Below are positions 52,825-61,668 of a DNA stretch of 64,000 bases, in pieces. Each line of letters opens with the position of its first letter. Position 1 is the stretch's first letter. This stretch comes from an uncultured Clostridium sp. Lineage in GTDB: Bacteria; Bacillota; Clostridia; Lachnospirales; Lachnospiraceae. The notes under the pieces are model-generated. The model searched no databases, was not told the DNA's origin, and saw nothing but the letters and a program-made list of their open reading frames with translations. The position numbers and the translations under genes were made by a program. The stretch is taken from positions 1 through 64,000 of the forward strand of contig CAMYAO010000010.1 in the NCBI GenBank assembly GCA_947253885.1, written 5' to 3'.

Positions 52825-54096
52825 ATGAGAATTGAAACACAGTGTATTCATGAAGGTTGGAAGCCGGAAAATTCACAGCCACGTCAGTTGCCGATTTATC
52901 AAAGCACTACTTTTAAATATGACAGCAGCGAAGCTATGGGAAAGCTATTTGATCTCGAAGCAGAGGGCTATTTTTATACAAGACTGCAAAATCCTACGAA
53001 TGATGCGGTTGCGGCAAAAATCTGCAGTTTGGAAGGCGGAGTAGCGGCAATGCTGACTTCTTCCGGACAGGCGGCAAATTTTTATGCCATATTTAATCTC
53101 TGCAGTGCGGGAGATCACTTTATCTCCTCTTCTTCTATCTATGGAGGTACTTATAATCTGTTCGGTGTTACTTTGAAAAAACTGGGAATTGAGTGTACGT
53201 TTGTAGATCAGGATTTGTCTCTTGAAGAATTGGAATCTTATGTGAAACCGAATACAAAGTGTATTTTTGGAGAAACAATTACAAATCCGACGGTACATAT
53301 TTTTGATTTTGAAAAGTTCTCCAAATTAGCACATAAGCATGGAATTCCTCTGATTGTGGATAATACATTTGCAACACCGATCAATTGCAGACCGTTTGAA
53401 TGGGGAGCGGATATTGTGACACATTCTACAACCAAATATATGGACGGACATGGAGTCAGTGTAGGAGGGGCAATTGTGGACAGCGGCAAGTTTGACTGGA
53501 TGGCAAATGCGGAGAAGTTTCCGGGGCTAACAACGCCGGATGACTCATATCACGGTCTGACGTATGCAAAGGATTTCGGGGTATCCGCGTATATCGTCAA
53601 AGCAACGGCACAGCTTATGAGGGATTTGGGGTCTATACAATCTCCTCAAAATGCCTTTTATGTAAATCTCGGTCTTGAGACGCTGCATTTGAGAATGGAG
53701 CGTCATTGCGAGAATGCACGAAAGATTGCGGCATATTTAGAAGGACATGAAAAGGTGGCATGGGTCAGCTATCCGGATCTGGAAAGCAGCAGTAGTCATG
53801 CACTGGCAGAAAAATATCTGCCGAACGGCAGTTGCGGAGTGTTGGCATTCGGTGTGAAAGGGGATCGTGCGACTGCCGTGAAGTTTATGGACACTTTAAA
53901 AGTGATCTCTATTGTAACACATGTTGCCGACAGCAAGACCTGTCTGCTGCATCCTGCAAGTCACACACATCGCCAGTTGACAGATGAGCAGCTGCGAGAA
54001 GCGGGAGTAGCACCGGATCTGATCCGTCTTTCTGTAGGCATTGAAAATGTGGATGATTTAATAGAAGATCTTGAACAGGGACTGTCACAAATTTAA
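52825..54096 (+). CDS. metY: O-acetylhomoserine sulfhydrylase
   Basis: Protein of 423 residues of the Cys/Met metabolism PLP family: TQCIHEGWKPE, the PLP-stacking Tyr in YTRLQNPTNDAVAAKI, and the PLP Lys in THSTTKYMDGHG; C-terminal LSVGIENVDDLIEDL. Length and the TRLQNPT motif favour O-acetylhomoserine (thiol)-lyase, which makes homocysteine from sulfide. It could use sulfide produced by the Asr system encoded in this window (inference). Preceded by a 134-base AT-rich promoter region with no S-box pattern. Confidence 0.88.
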   Translation: MRIETQCIHEGWKPENSQPRQLPIYQSTTFKYDSSEAMGKLFDLEAEGYFYTRLQNPTNDAVAAKICSLEGGVAAMLTSSGQAANFYAIFNLCSAGDHFISSSSIYGGTYNLFGVTLKKLGIECTFVDQDLSLEELESYVKPNTKCIFGETITNPTVHIFDFEKFSKLAHKHGIPLIVDNTFATPINCRPFEWGADIVTHSTTKYMDGHGVSVGGAIVDSGKFDWMANAEKFPGLTTPDDSYHGLTYAKDFGVSAYIVKATAQLMRDLGSIQSPQNAFYVNLGLETLHLRMERHCENARKIAAYLEGHEKVAWVSYPDLESSSSHALAEKYLPNGSCGVLAFGVKGDRATAVKFMDTLKVISIVTHVADSKTCLLHPASHTHRQLTDEQLREAGVAPDLIRLSVGIENVDDLIEDLEQGLSQI

Positions 54097-54109
54097 AGAG
54101 GGTTTTGGA

Positions 54110-54166
54110 TGTATCTCAGAAATCGAAACAAGCAATTGTTTTGGATATTTGAGATACATTTTTTAT
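54110..54166 (+). terminator. Rho-independent terminator after metY
   Basis: Stem TGTATCTCA / TGAGATACA, with an inner AAACAA/TTGTTT arm, then TTTTTTATT. Confidence 0.8.
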
Positions 54167-54188
54167 TAAAGAAAGTCATAATGAAGAT

Positions 54189-54932
54189 ATGAAGTATGTA
54201 ATCAAAACAGCGAACAAGGAAATCGTAGGATATCAGATTTTACCTAAAATGGATCGGGATACTTATCCGATCATTCTCATCAGTCATGGACTGGGAGGTG
54301 CATTAGACAGCAGTCTTCCGTATGCACGGGCATTTGCGGGGTTTGGAATTGCCTCATATATTTTTGATTTCTGTAACTGTAATAAGAGAAGCAGCGGAAA
54401 TCCGGAGGATATGTCTATTATGACTGAGGTGGAGGATTTGGAAACTGTCTTAGAAACAGTAAAAAAATGGGGATTTGTAGATTTGAAACAGATTTATCTT
54501 TGCGGAAGAAGTCAAGGCGGGGTAGTGTCTGCCATTGTCGGAGCAAGGCATAAAGAGGAAGTGGCAGGATTGATACTGCTCTATCCGGCATTTGTGATTA
54601 TGGATCAGATTCATGAATTATTTTCTTCTATAGAAGAAGTTCCACGGATTTATTCTTATCTGGAGGAAACATTGGGGTATGTGTATGCATCGGATATATG
54701 GGAGTATGATCCGTATCGGGAAATCGGCAGATTTTCCAAGCCGGTTCTATTATTGCACGGGACGAAGGATATCCTGGTTCCGATTATTTATTCAGAGCGG
54801 GCAAAAGAGGTATACCGTAAGGCGGAGCTGTATCTGATTGAAGGCGGAGAACATGGTTTTTCTGATCAGTATTTTGTGAAGGCAGTAAAATATATAGAAA
54901 GGTTTTTAAAGAAGCAGATAGATGAATTATAA
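54189..54932 (+). CDS. Alpha/beta hydrolase
   Basis: Protein of 247 residues with an alpha/beta-hydrolase core: oxyanion region ILISHGLGG, nucleophile elbow GRSQGG (Ser about 101), LLHGTKDILVP (acid) and the catalytic His in EGGEHGFSD. No signal peptide. Similar to cinnamoyl-esterase/dienelactone-hydrolase-like proteins; substrate unknown. It overlaps the next gene by 11 bases. Confidence 0.82.
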   Translation: MKYVIKTANKEIVGYQILPKMDRDTYPIILISHGLGGALDSSLPYARAFAGFGIASYIFDFCNCNKRSSGNPEDMSIMTEVEDLETVLETVKKWGFVDLKQIYLCGRSQGGVVSAIVGARHKEEVAGLILLYPAFVIMDQIHELFSSIEEVPRIYSYLEETLGYVYASDIWEYDPYREIGRFSKPVLLLHGTKDILVPIIYSERAKEVYRKAELYLIEGGEHGFSDQYFVKAVKYIERFLKKQIDEL

Positions 54933-55449
54933 GAATGTAAAATATTGTACAGATTGCGGGCATTTATTGAAAGAGGTATATCTGGAAGGAGAAGGGATGG
55001 TTCCCTATTGTCCGAGCTGTAAGGAGCATCGCTTTCCGATTTTTAATACAGCAGTCTCTATGATTGTATACAATGAGGATAGCAGCAAGATTTTATTGAT
55101 CAAGCAATACAATCGTCCGCATCATATATTGGTGGCGGGATATGTAAATAAAGGAGAAGATGCGGAGGATGCATTGGCAAGAGAGTTAATGGAAGAAGTG
55201 GGGCTCTCTGTAGTGGAATACCGATTTAACAGAAGTCATTATTTTGCACGTTCTAATACATTGCTATTAAATTTTGTGGTTCGAACAGCAGGAAAGGTGC
55301 AGATTACAAAAGAAGTGGATTCTTTTGAATGGTTCAGTGTGGAAGAGGCGAAGTGTGCCGTTAAAAATCCGAGTCTGGCAAGGGCTTTTTTATTAGGACA
55401 TTTAACCGGAGAGTTTTCTTTTCCGAATGAGAACAGAATAGAAAGGTAA
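54922..55449 (+). CDS. NUDIX hydrolase with zinc ribbon (NudC-like)
   Basis: Protein of 175 residues. An N-terminal zinc ribbon (CTDCGHLL ... CPSC, about residues 9-32) precedes a Nudix domain whose box GYVNKGEDAEDALARELMEEVGL fits G-x5-E-x7-R-E-x2-E-E-x-G. This order resembles NAD(H) pyrophosphatases but lacks their large N-terminal domain. Substrate not certain. Coupled to the upstream hydrolase gene by overlap. Confidence 0.82.
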   Translation: MNYKNVKYCTDCGHLLKEVYLEGEGMVPYCPSCKEHRFPIFNTAVSMIVYNEDSSKILLIKQYNRPHHILVAGYVNKGEDAEDALARELMEEVGLSVVEYRFNRSHYFARSNTLLLNFVVRTAGKVQITKEVDSFEWFSVEEAKCAVKNPSLARAFLLGHLTGEFSFPNENRIER

Positions 55450-55453
55450 CTAT

Positions 55454-55607
55454 ATGGAAACACAGCAGTTATTTTACGATTCTGAATGTTTGAAAACACC
55501 TTTGGATCGGAGAAACTGAATTACCGTTTAGTTTATTTGAAGTCGTTGATATGGAAGATCAGCTTCCGGTTGCAAGGATAAATGAGTTGTTGAATAAAAA
55601 TAAATGA
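55454..55607 (+). pseudogene. Small frameshifted gene of unknown family
   Basis: An ATG at 55454 opens METQQLFYDSECLKT and stops after 21 codons (TGA at 55517-55519). In the next frame, from about 55497, the text continues LWIGETELPFSLFEVVDMED and QLPVARINELLNKNK to TGA at 55605-55607. Joined, this is a coherent acidic protein of about 50 residues. The break lies in AAAACACC. Low certainty. Confidence 0.4.
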
Positions 55608-55614
55608 TTTTAGT

Positions 55615-57026
55615 ATGCAAAGGACGGGTAAATTAAAAGCCGTTGCAGAAACAGATAAGGCTCGTATAGATGAACTTTTACAGATTGCGGAAATCAACGA
55701 ACGTGTCCCGGCCAATCCGCCGGAAACATTCTGGGAAGGTCTACAGGCTATCTGGACGTATGCTTCACTGTTCTCGATCGAAGCGAATCAGTGCTCAACT
55801 TCATTGGGAAGAGTTGACCGGTATCTGTATCCTCTTTATGCTAGGGATATTGCAGAGGGCAGATTGAACGAGCAAAAGGCCTTTGAATTATTTGGATGCT
55901 TTATGATTAAGTGCTGTGAAGTTGTATGGTACGTTACTGAAGCGACTGCAACATATTTTGCCGGTTATATGCCATTTATTAATATGTGCGTAGGCGGTGT
56001 TGCAGCTGACGGAAGTGATGGTACTAATGACCTGACTTATTTGATCATGGATGTTGTTGCTAAGTTCAAAGTGTACCAGCCGACACTGGCATGTAGAATG
56101 CACAATACTTCACCATATAAGTATGTTAACAAAGTTGTAGACATTATCAGAGCAAGTTTGATATTACCTGCAGAGGAACGCTCATTATTGAAAGAGTATT
56201 CAGGGATGTTAATCCGACTCCATATAACTCTATTTTTATCGAAGGTTGCATGGAAAAGGGCACAGATGTCATGGATGGTGACGCCGATTTGTACTAAGGA
56301 CCCGGCTCTATTTTCGCCGGTTTGTGGACGTATGCGGACAGTATGGCTGCAATCAAAAGAGTTGTTTACGAAGATAAGAAGTTTACTTTGGTGGGAGTGC
56401 TTGCGGCAATGGATGCTAACTGGGAAGGCTACAGAAACATTCGTAAGACTCTTGCCAATGTACCAAAGTATGGAAATGACAAAGACTATGTTGATTTGAT
56501 TGCAAAGGAAATTGTTGATTACACAGAACAGAAGATGAATTCATATCCATCACTGTATGCTCGCCAGATTAATGGTACTTTGTCACAATTATTCAATACT
56601 CCTCTGGGCAGTATGGTCGGTGCAACACCAGACGGAAGAGAGGTATATGCTCCATTGTCAGACGGAATGATTCCTTCACAGGGATGCGACACCTGCGGTC
56701 CGACTGCTATTATTAACTCGGCTTCTAAGATTAACTGCGAAGCGATGAGTCTTGGTAGGTCACATAATTTTAAGTATGATCCGAAATTTATTGATATTCC
56801 TGAGGGAAGAGAGTCGGTCATTTCAGTTCTGAAGACTGCTTCATTTGTCGGAAATGCTCAGATGCAGTTCAACTGCATAGACAACAAAGAATTGCTTGCA
56901 GCTCAGGCCAATCCGGAGGAGCACAAGGATCTTATTATTCGTGTCGCAGGATATTCAGCGCATTTCGTTGAACTCTGTAAGGATGTTCAAGACGAAATTA
57001 TCAGTAGAACGGTTCTTAATAGTTAA
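55615..57026 (+). pseudogene. Glycyl radical enzyme (PFL/CutC/HpdB-like) remnant
   Basis: The sequence matches the C-terminal half of glycyl radical enzymes. Frame 1 to about 56160: VPANPPETFWEGLQAIW, SLGRVDRYLYPLYARD, MPFINMCVGGVAADGSDGTND, QPTLACRMHNTSP. Frame 0 from about 56163: RGTLIIERVFRDVNPTP, EGCMEKGTDV, KYGNDKDYVD, GATPDGREVY, and the radical motif RVAGYSAHF. The N-terminal roughly 300-400 residues are missing. About 110 codons including the catalytic Cys loop are deleted out of frame at the junction, and TAA at 56295-56297 breaks the rest. It cannot make an active enzyme. The original substrate (4-hydroxyphenylacetate, choline or other) is not resolved. Confidence 0.85.
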
Positions 57027-57175
57027 TTAATTCAACAGGCATATTTTTATTGCAGGAGATTTATAGCCACTTTGATGAATATAGCAATAACACAATAAAG
57101 AGTGAAGGGCTGTCTGTATTTCCGTATCATTTGGAGACTGAGACTTTTAAATGGTATCGGAACATTCTATATTAA
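57026..57175 (+). pseudogene. Possible C-terminal gene remnant
   Basis: Directly after the glycyl-radical remnant, another frame reads coding-like for about 49 codons without a start (STGIFLLQEIYSHFDEYSNN ... FPYHLETETFKWYRNILY) and ends at TAA 57173-57175, just before a terminator. It looks like the tail of a lost gene. Family not recognised. Confidence 0.35.
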
Positions 57176-57177
57176 GA

Positions 57178-57224
57178 AGAGCAGTTTACTATCTGTAATG
57201 GAGATGGTAAACTGCTCTTTTGCT
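57178..57224 (+). terminator. Rho-independent terminator
   Basis: Perfect 12-bp stem AGAGCAGTTTAC / GTAAACTGCTCT followed by TTTTGCTTTT. Confidence 0.85.
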
Positions 57225-57392
57225 TTTACGATCTAAAGAGAGAAATGCAAAGCTCTTAAAACATGTCATAAATCATGATAAAAGAGCGGGGAGATCAGTT
57301 ATATAAAATCTTCTGAATTCTAAATGGATCAGAGTTTTTTCTTGATTATAAAAAAAGAATAAAAAATATTTCGTAAGTATGAAATAGAGTTA

Positions 57393-57585
57393 TTGACACC
57401 AAACCACCCCTATGCTAAGATAATTATTGCGGTAGTTGTATACATCTAATAACTATTGGATTTATATGATTCCCTACCGTATATATATTGACAATATAGA
57501 GAGCACATGCGGTATCTTGTGTCTGGCAAGCGTATGTGAATAGGTAATGTACCTGCAGATACATTACAGGAGAAAGAGGGATTAT
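57393..57585 (+). promoter_or_regulatory. feo promoter and structured 5' leader
   Basis: Consensus TTGACA (57393-57398), 17 bases, TAAGAT (57416-57421); the expected start near 57428 gives a leader of about 158 bases. The palindrome ATAATTAT overlaps the -10 box and could be a metal-regulator (Fur/DtxR-type) site. The leader has nested inverted repeats: CGGTAG/CTACCG enclosing TCTAAT/ATTGGA, then CACATGCG/CGTATGTG enclosing CTTG/CAAG, then GTAATGT/ACATTAC just before the ribosome site. A second TTGACA occurs at 57488. I match it to no known riboswitch. Between 57225 and 57392 I see nothing definite. Confidence 0.55.
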
Positions 57586-57795
57586 ATGCCGTTAGCATTA
57601 GCAGAATTAGGAGTAGAGTGTACAATCCAGAGAATCGGCGGAAAAGAGGAGACTAAGCGTCATTTAACCAATCTCGGATTTATCGAGGGGAGCATCGTTA
57701 CAGTAGTGGCTCATATTAATGGAAATGTCATTGTAAATGTAAAGGATGCCCGTATTGCAATCGGAAAAGATATGGCAATGAAGATTTTTGTATAA
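57586..57795 (+). CDS. feoA: FeoA-family protein, first copy
   Basis: Protein of about 69 residues with the SH3-like FeoA fold: LAELGVECTIQRIGGKEETKRHLTNLGFIEGSIVTVVAHINGNVIVNVKDARIAIGKDMAMKI. FeoA assists the ferrous iron permease FeoB. ATG at 57586 has AGGAGAAAGAGGG upstream; the frame is open to 57547 but crosses the leader hairpin. Preceded by the feo promoter and leader, and followed 32 bases later by a second feoA. Confidence 0.88.
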   Translation: MPLALAELGVECTIQRIGGKEETKRHLTNLGFIEGSIVTVVAHINGNVIVNVKDARIAIGKDMAMKIFV

Positions 57796-57827
57796 CTATA
57801 ACTACTAGTAAGAAAGGGAAAAAAGGT

Positions 57828-58052
57828 ATGACACTGAAAGAGGCAAAGGTGGGACAGACAGTGAAGGTGTTAAAGCTTCATGGAGAAGGTCCCGTAAAAC
57901 GTCGTATTATGGACATGGGAATTACTAAGGGTGTAGAAGTGTTTATCCGCAAGGTGGCACCACTGGGGGATCCTATGGAAGTGACGGTTCGCGGATACGA
58001 ACTTTCACTTCGCAAGGCAGACTGTGAAAAAATCGATGTGGAATTAAACTAA
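57828..58052 (+). CDS. feoA: FeoA-family protein, second copy
   Basis: Protein of 74 residues: LKEAKVGQTVKVLKLHGEGPVKRRIMDMGITKGVEVFIRKVAPLGDPMEVTVRGYELSLRKADCEKI. This is the classic FeoA pattern (RRIMDMGI, PLGDPMEV, LSLRK). Two different FeoA proteins ahead of feoB are common in Clostridia; they may bind separate sites of FeoB. AAGAAAGGG lies upstream of the ATG. Confidence 0.92.
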   Translation: MTLKEAKVGQTVKVLKLHGEGPVKRRIMDMGITKGVEVFIRKVAPLGDPMEVTVRGYELSLRKADCEKIDVELN

Positions 58053-58075
58053 AAATCAGGGAAAAGGAGTTTTAA

Positions 58076-60244
58076 ATGTCAATTACTATTGCATTAGCAG
58101 GAAACCCGAACTGCGGTAAAACAACTCTATTTAATGCATTGACAGGTTCTAATCAGTATGTTGGTAACTGGCCGGGCGTTACAGTAGAGAAAAAAGAGGG
58201 TAAGTTAAAGGGGCATAAGGATGTGAAGATTGCGGATTTACCGGGAATTTATTCTTTATCTCCATACACTTTGGAAGAGGTTGTAGCACGTAACTATTTA
58301 ATAGGTGAGAGACCGGATGTTATTTTAAATATTATTGATGGTACCAACCTGGAACGTAACTTATATCTTACTACTCAGGTGATTGAGCTGGGAATTCCGG
58401 TTGTGCTTGCAGTCAACATGATGGATGCAGTGGAAAAGACCGGAAGCATTATTAATTTGAGCAAATTATCAGAGGCTACCGGATGTCCGACAGTCGGGAT
58501 TTCGGCATTGAAAAACCGCGGAGTTATGGAAGCTGCCGAAAAGGCAATCGAGGTTGCAGAGCACAAGGCGGAAGTTGCCTTGGTGCACAAGTTTGATGAA
58601 AAGGTAGAGTCGGCATTAACTGCTGTGGAAGACAAGTTGCCGGGAGATGTTCCTGCCGCTTCTAAGAGATATTTTGCAGTGAAATTATTAGAAGGAGATA
58701 ATCGTATTCGGGACGACTACCCGTCTCTTCCGGATTGTAGTGCGGATATGGCGGCAATTGAAAAGGAGATGGATGATGATGCCGAGTCTGTTATTGCAAA
58801 TGAGAGATATAGTTATATCGCATCTATTATCAGTTCTTGTTATGAAAAGAAGTCACAGCAGAAGCTGACTACTTCCGACAAAATTGACCGGATTGTAACC
58901 AACCGTTGGTTGGCACTTCCGATATTTGCTGGGATTATGTTCCTCGTATACTATATTTCGATTACTAAAGTAGGTACTCCGTTAACGGATTTTGTAAATG
59001 ACAATATTTTCGCAGACGGATTTTCCTTCTTCGGTCATCATATTCCAGCTATTCCGGAGGCGGTTCGTGGAGGATTGGAATCCATCGGTACGGCAGATTG
59101 GTTAATTGGACTGATTGTAGACGCAATTATAGGTGGTGTAGGTGCGGTTCTCGGATTTTTGCCACAGATGTTGGTATTCTTTCTCTTATTAGGATTCTTA
59201 GAGGCCTGTGGATATATGGCACGTGTTGCATTTATCTTGGATCGAATCTTCAGAAAGTTTGGTTTGTCCGGAAGATCCTTTATTCCGATTCTGATTGGTA
59301 CCGGTTGCGGTGTGCCGGGAGTTATGGCAAGTCGTACAATTGAAAACGACAGAGACCGCAAGATGACAATTATGACCACTACCTTTATTCCTTGCGGAGC
59401 AAAGCTGCCGGTTATCGCATTGATTGCGGGAGCAATATTCAAGGGAGCTGCATGGGTTGGTCCTAGTGCTTATTTTGTAGGAATTACGGCAATTATTATT
59501 TCCGGTATTATGTTAAAGAAAACAAAGTTGTTTGCAGGGGAGCCGGCACCGTTTGTTATGGAGCTTCCGGCATACCATTGGCCGACTGTCGGAACGGTTC
59601 TGCGTTCTATGTGGGAGCGTGGCTGGTCCTTCGTTAAAAAAGCGGGAACGATTATCTTGTTATCTAGCATTGCTGTATGGTTCTTACAGGGCTTCGGCTG
59701 GGAAGCAGGTCACTTCGGAATGGTAGAGGACTTGGATAATTCCGTTTTATCTAAGATTGGACATGTAATTGCAGTTATCTTTATTCCGCTTGGCTGGGGA
59801 CAGTGGAAGATGGCGGTGGCAAGTGTTACCGGTCTGATTGCAAAAGAAAACGTAATCAGTACCTTCGGTCAGCTGTTCCATTTTGCCGGAGAATTATCAG
59901 ATAATGGTGATGAAATCTGGGGTAGAGTAGGTCGGGTAATGACACCGCTTGCCGGATATTCTTTCTTGGTATTCAACCTTCTTTGTGCTCCTTGTTTTGC
60001 GGCAATGGGTGCTATTAAGAGAGAGATGAATAATATCAGATGGTTTTGGATTGCAATCGGATATCAGTGTATCTTTGCTTATGTAATTGCACTTTGTATA
60101 TATCGTATTGGTATGCTGACACAGGGTCACTTTAGTGTTTGGACCATTATTGCAATCTTGTTGGTTATCTATATGGTTTATCTGTTGGTTCGTAAAGGAA
60201 AAGAAGCGGATAAACTGGAGTTAAAAGTAAAAACTACAAAATAA
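58076..60244 (+). CDS. feoB: Ferrous iron transport protein B
   Basis: Protein of 722 residues. The N-terminal G domain has G1 GNPNCGKTT, G2 region GNWPGVTVEKKEG, G3 DLPG and G4 NMMD (expected NxxD). A helical insert follows (about 170-260), then a membrane domain with about nine to eleven helices, including the two Gate motifs FLLLGFLEACGYMARVAF and GCGVPGVMASRTI, and CAPCFAAMGAIKREM near the end. It imports Fe2+ under anaerobic conditions. Operon with two feoA genes and a small Cys-rich protein. Confidence 0.95.
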   Translation: MSITIALAGNPNCGKTTLFNALTGSNQYVGNWPGVTVEKKEGKLKGHKDVKIADLPGIYSLSPYTLEEVVARNYLIGERPDVILNIIDGTNLERNLYLTTQVIELGIPVVLAVNMMDAVEKTGSIINLSKLSEATGCPTVGISALKNRGVMEAAEKAIEVAEHKAEVALVHKFDEKVESALTAVEDKLPGDVPAASKRYFAVKLLEGDNRIRDDYPSLPDCSADMAAIEKEMDDDAESVIANERYSYIASIISSCYEKKSQQKLTTSDKIDRIVTNRWLALPIFAGIMFLVYYISITKVGTPLTDFVNDNIFADGFSFFGHHIPAIPEAVRGGLESIGTADWLIGLIVDAIIGGVGAVLGFLPQMLVFFLLLGFLEACGYMARVAFILDRIFRKFGLSGRSFIPILIGTGCGVPGVMASRTIENDRDRKMTIMTTTFIPCGAKLPVIALIAGAIFKGAAWVGPSAYFVGITAIIISGIMLKKTKLFAGEPAPFVMELPAYHWPTVGTVLRSMWERGWSFVKKAGTIILLSSIAVWFLQGFGWEAGHFGMVEDLDNSVLSKIGHVIAVIFIPLGWGQWKMAVASVTGLIAKENVISTFGQLFHFAGELSDNGDEIWGRVGRVMTPLAGYSFLVFNLLCAPCFAAMGAIKREMNNIRWFWIAIGYQCIFAYVIALCIYRIGMLTQGHFSVWTIIAILLVIYMVYLLVRKGKEADKLELKVKTTK

Positions 60245-60330
60245 ATAGGGAGAGTTTGTGAGTTTTGATTCATGAAAACGGGCAGATTAACCCTCACATA
60301 AAGATTCGACAGAAGTAAAGGAGGATCAAT

Positions 60331-60465
60331 ATGTTACCAACTATTATTGTAGGCGGAATTTTAGCAGTTATTGTAATTGCAGTAGCAAGAAAAGTCATCA
60401 AGGATAAAAAGAACGGATGCTCAAGCTGTGGCGGTTCATGTGGTTGCGACAAATCGTGTCATTAA
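60331..60465 (+). CDS. FeoB-associated Cys-rich membrane protein, 44 aa
   Basis: A short gene with AAAGGAGG before the ATG. The protein MLPTIIVGGILAVIVIAVAR is one membrane helix, followed by a basic stretch and a Cys-rich tail CSSCGGSCGCDKSCH (five Cys and one His). This fits the FeoB-associated Cys-rich family found next to feoB. The tail may bind iron or an iron-sulfur cluster; the role in uptake is not established. Confidence 0.88.
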   Translation: MLPTIIVGGILAVIVIAVARKVIKDKKNGCSSCGGSCGCDKSCH

Positions 60466-60485
60466 TACAAAGTAATTATTAAGAA

Positions 60486-60522
60486 AAGCAGGAATCTTAT
60501 ATTAAGGTTCTTGCTTTTTTTC
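60486..60522 (+). terminator. Rho-independent terminator of the feo operon
   Basis: 14-base stem AAGCAGGAATCTTA / TAAGGTTCTTGCTT (two G-U pairs) followed by TTTTTT. Confidence 0.82.
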
Positions 60523-60604
60523 TGCTTACAGACTTAAAATTATATGGGATAGCATTATTTTATAAAATGTGATACAATTAAATTGCACGCGAAAGGACAA
60601 GAGG

Positions 60605-61654
60605 ATGAAAGAGAAAATAGATATCAGTTTTTATACAGATTTTGCTGTTGAAAAAACTATGGAGTTATTGTCTATTGACAGCCCGTCAGGATATACTCGT
60701 GAGGCGGCAGAATATGTATTAAAAGAATTTCAGGCAATGGGTTTTCAGGCAGAGTTGACTACAAAGGGCGGAGTTTTAGTTTCCCTTGGCGGAATAGATA
60801 GGGAAAATGGGATTTTGCTGGAAGCACATACAGATACACTTGGAGCTATGGTTGCAGAGATCAAGAGTAACGGACATTTGCGTCTGACGCCTCTCGGTGG
60901 TTTGAATGCCAACAATGTGGAAGGTGAAAATGTGCGAATTATTACAAGGCTGGATGGGGTATATGAAGGAACTGTGCAGTTGGAAAATCCTTCTATTCAT
61001 GTGAACGGAAAATACGATGAGATTGGAAGAAACTTTGATACAGTGGAAGTTGTCATTGATGAACCGGTAAAGACGGATAAAGAAGTGAAGGAACTTGGGA
61101 TTGAAGTAGGAGATATTGTATGTCCGGATCCGAGATCACGTGTTACCTCTTCCGGATATATCAAGAGTCGTTTTTTGGATGATAAACTCAGTGTGGGAAT
61201 CCTTCTTTCCTATGCGAAGTATCTGAAGGATTACAATATTGTATTAGAGAGAGCTGCTTATGCACACATTACAGTATATGAAGAAGTGGGACACGGTGGC
61301 TGTGCTTCCGTACCGACAGGTGTAACAGAGGCAATTTCAGTAGATATGGGTTGCGTTGGAGAAGGGCTCGGCTGCAGTGAGCATGAAGTTTCGATTTGTG
61401 CAAAAGACAGTCACGGACCATATGCGTACGAGGTGGTAGACGGTTTGGTAAAAGCGGCAAAAGAAATGAATGCGGCTTATAAGATTGATGTATATCCCCA
61501 CTATGGATCTGATGTGGAGGCAACACTGTCGGCAGGCTATGATATCAGGCACGGTCTGATCGGTGCCGGAGTTTTTGCATCTCACGGATATGAGAGAAGT
61601 CACAAAGACGGAGTAGCAAATACGTTAAAGGTATTGATTGGATACATTGGCTAG
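60605..61654 (+). CDS. M42-family metallo-aminopeptidase
   Basis: Protein of about 349 residues. M42 features: SPSGYTREAAEYVL, metal ligand EAHTDTLGAMVAEIK, DDKLSVGILL, the catalytic Glu-Glu-like region VYEEVGHGG, and the C-terminal His ligand in FASHGYERSHKDG. These enzymes form large tetrahedral particles and trim peptides. ATG at 60605 follows AAAGGACAAGAGG; the upstream extension to 60569 has no support. Only 14 bases separate it from the next gene. Confidence 0.88.
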   Translation: MKEKIDISFYTDFAVEKTMELLSIDSPSGYTREAAEYVLKEFQAMGFQAELTTKGGVLVSLGGIDRENGILLEAHTDTLGAMVAEIKSNGHLRLTPLGGLNANNVEGENVRIITRLDGVYEGTVQLENPSIHVNGKYDEIGRNFDTVEVVIDEPVKTDKEVKELGIEVGDIVCPDPRSRVTSSGYIKSRFLDDKLSVGILLSYAKYLKDYNIVLERAAYAHITVYEEVGHGGCASVPTGVTEAISVDMGCVGEGLGCSEHEVSICAKDSHGPYAYEVVDGLVKAAKEMNAAYKIDVYPHYGSDVEATLSAGYDIRHGLIGAGVFASHGYERSHKDGVANTLKVLIGYIG

Positions 61655-61668
61655 AGAAAGGCTGAGAA

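Noticed and set aside
56235..56265. GCMEKG in the glycyl-radical remnant as the catalytic cysteine.
   Set aside because: Spacing to the radical Gly (about 234 codons) is too short; this is the conserved second loop. The catalytic Cys lies in the deleted segment.
56160..56499. C-terminal tail of the frame that begins at 55615, as part of a real protein.
   Set aside because: After about 56160 it no longer follows the glycyl-radical family, while another frame does; the tail is out-of-frame translation after a deletion.
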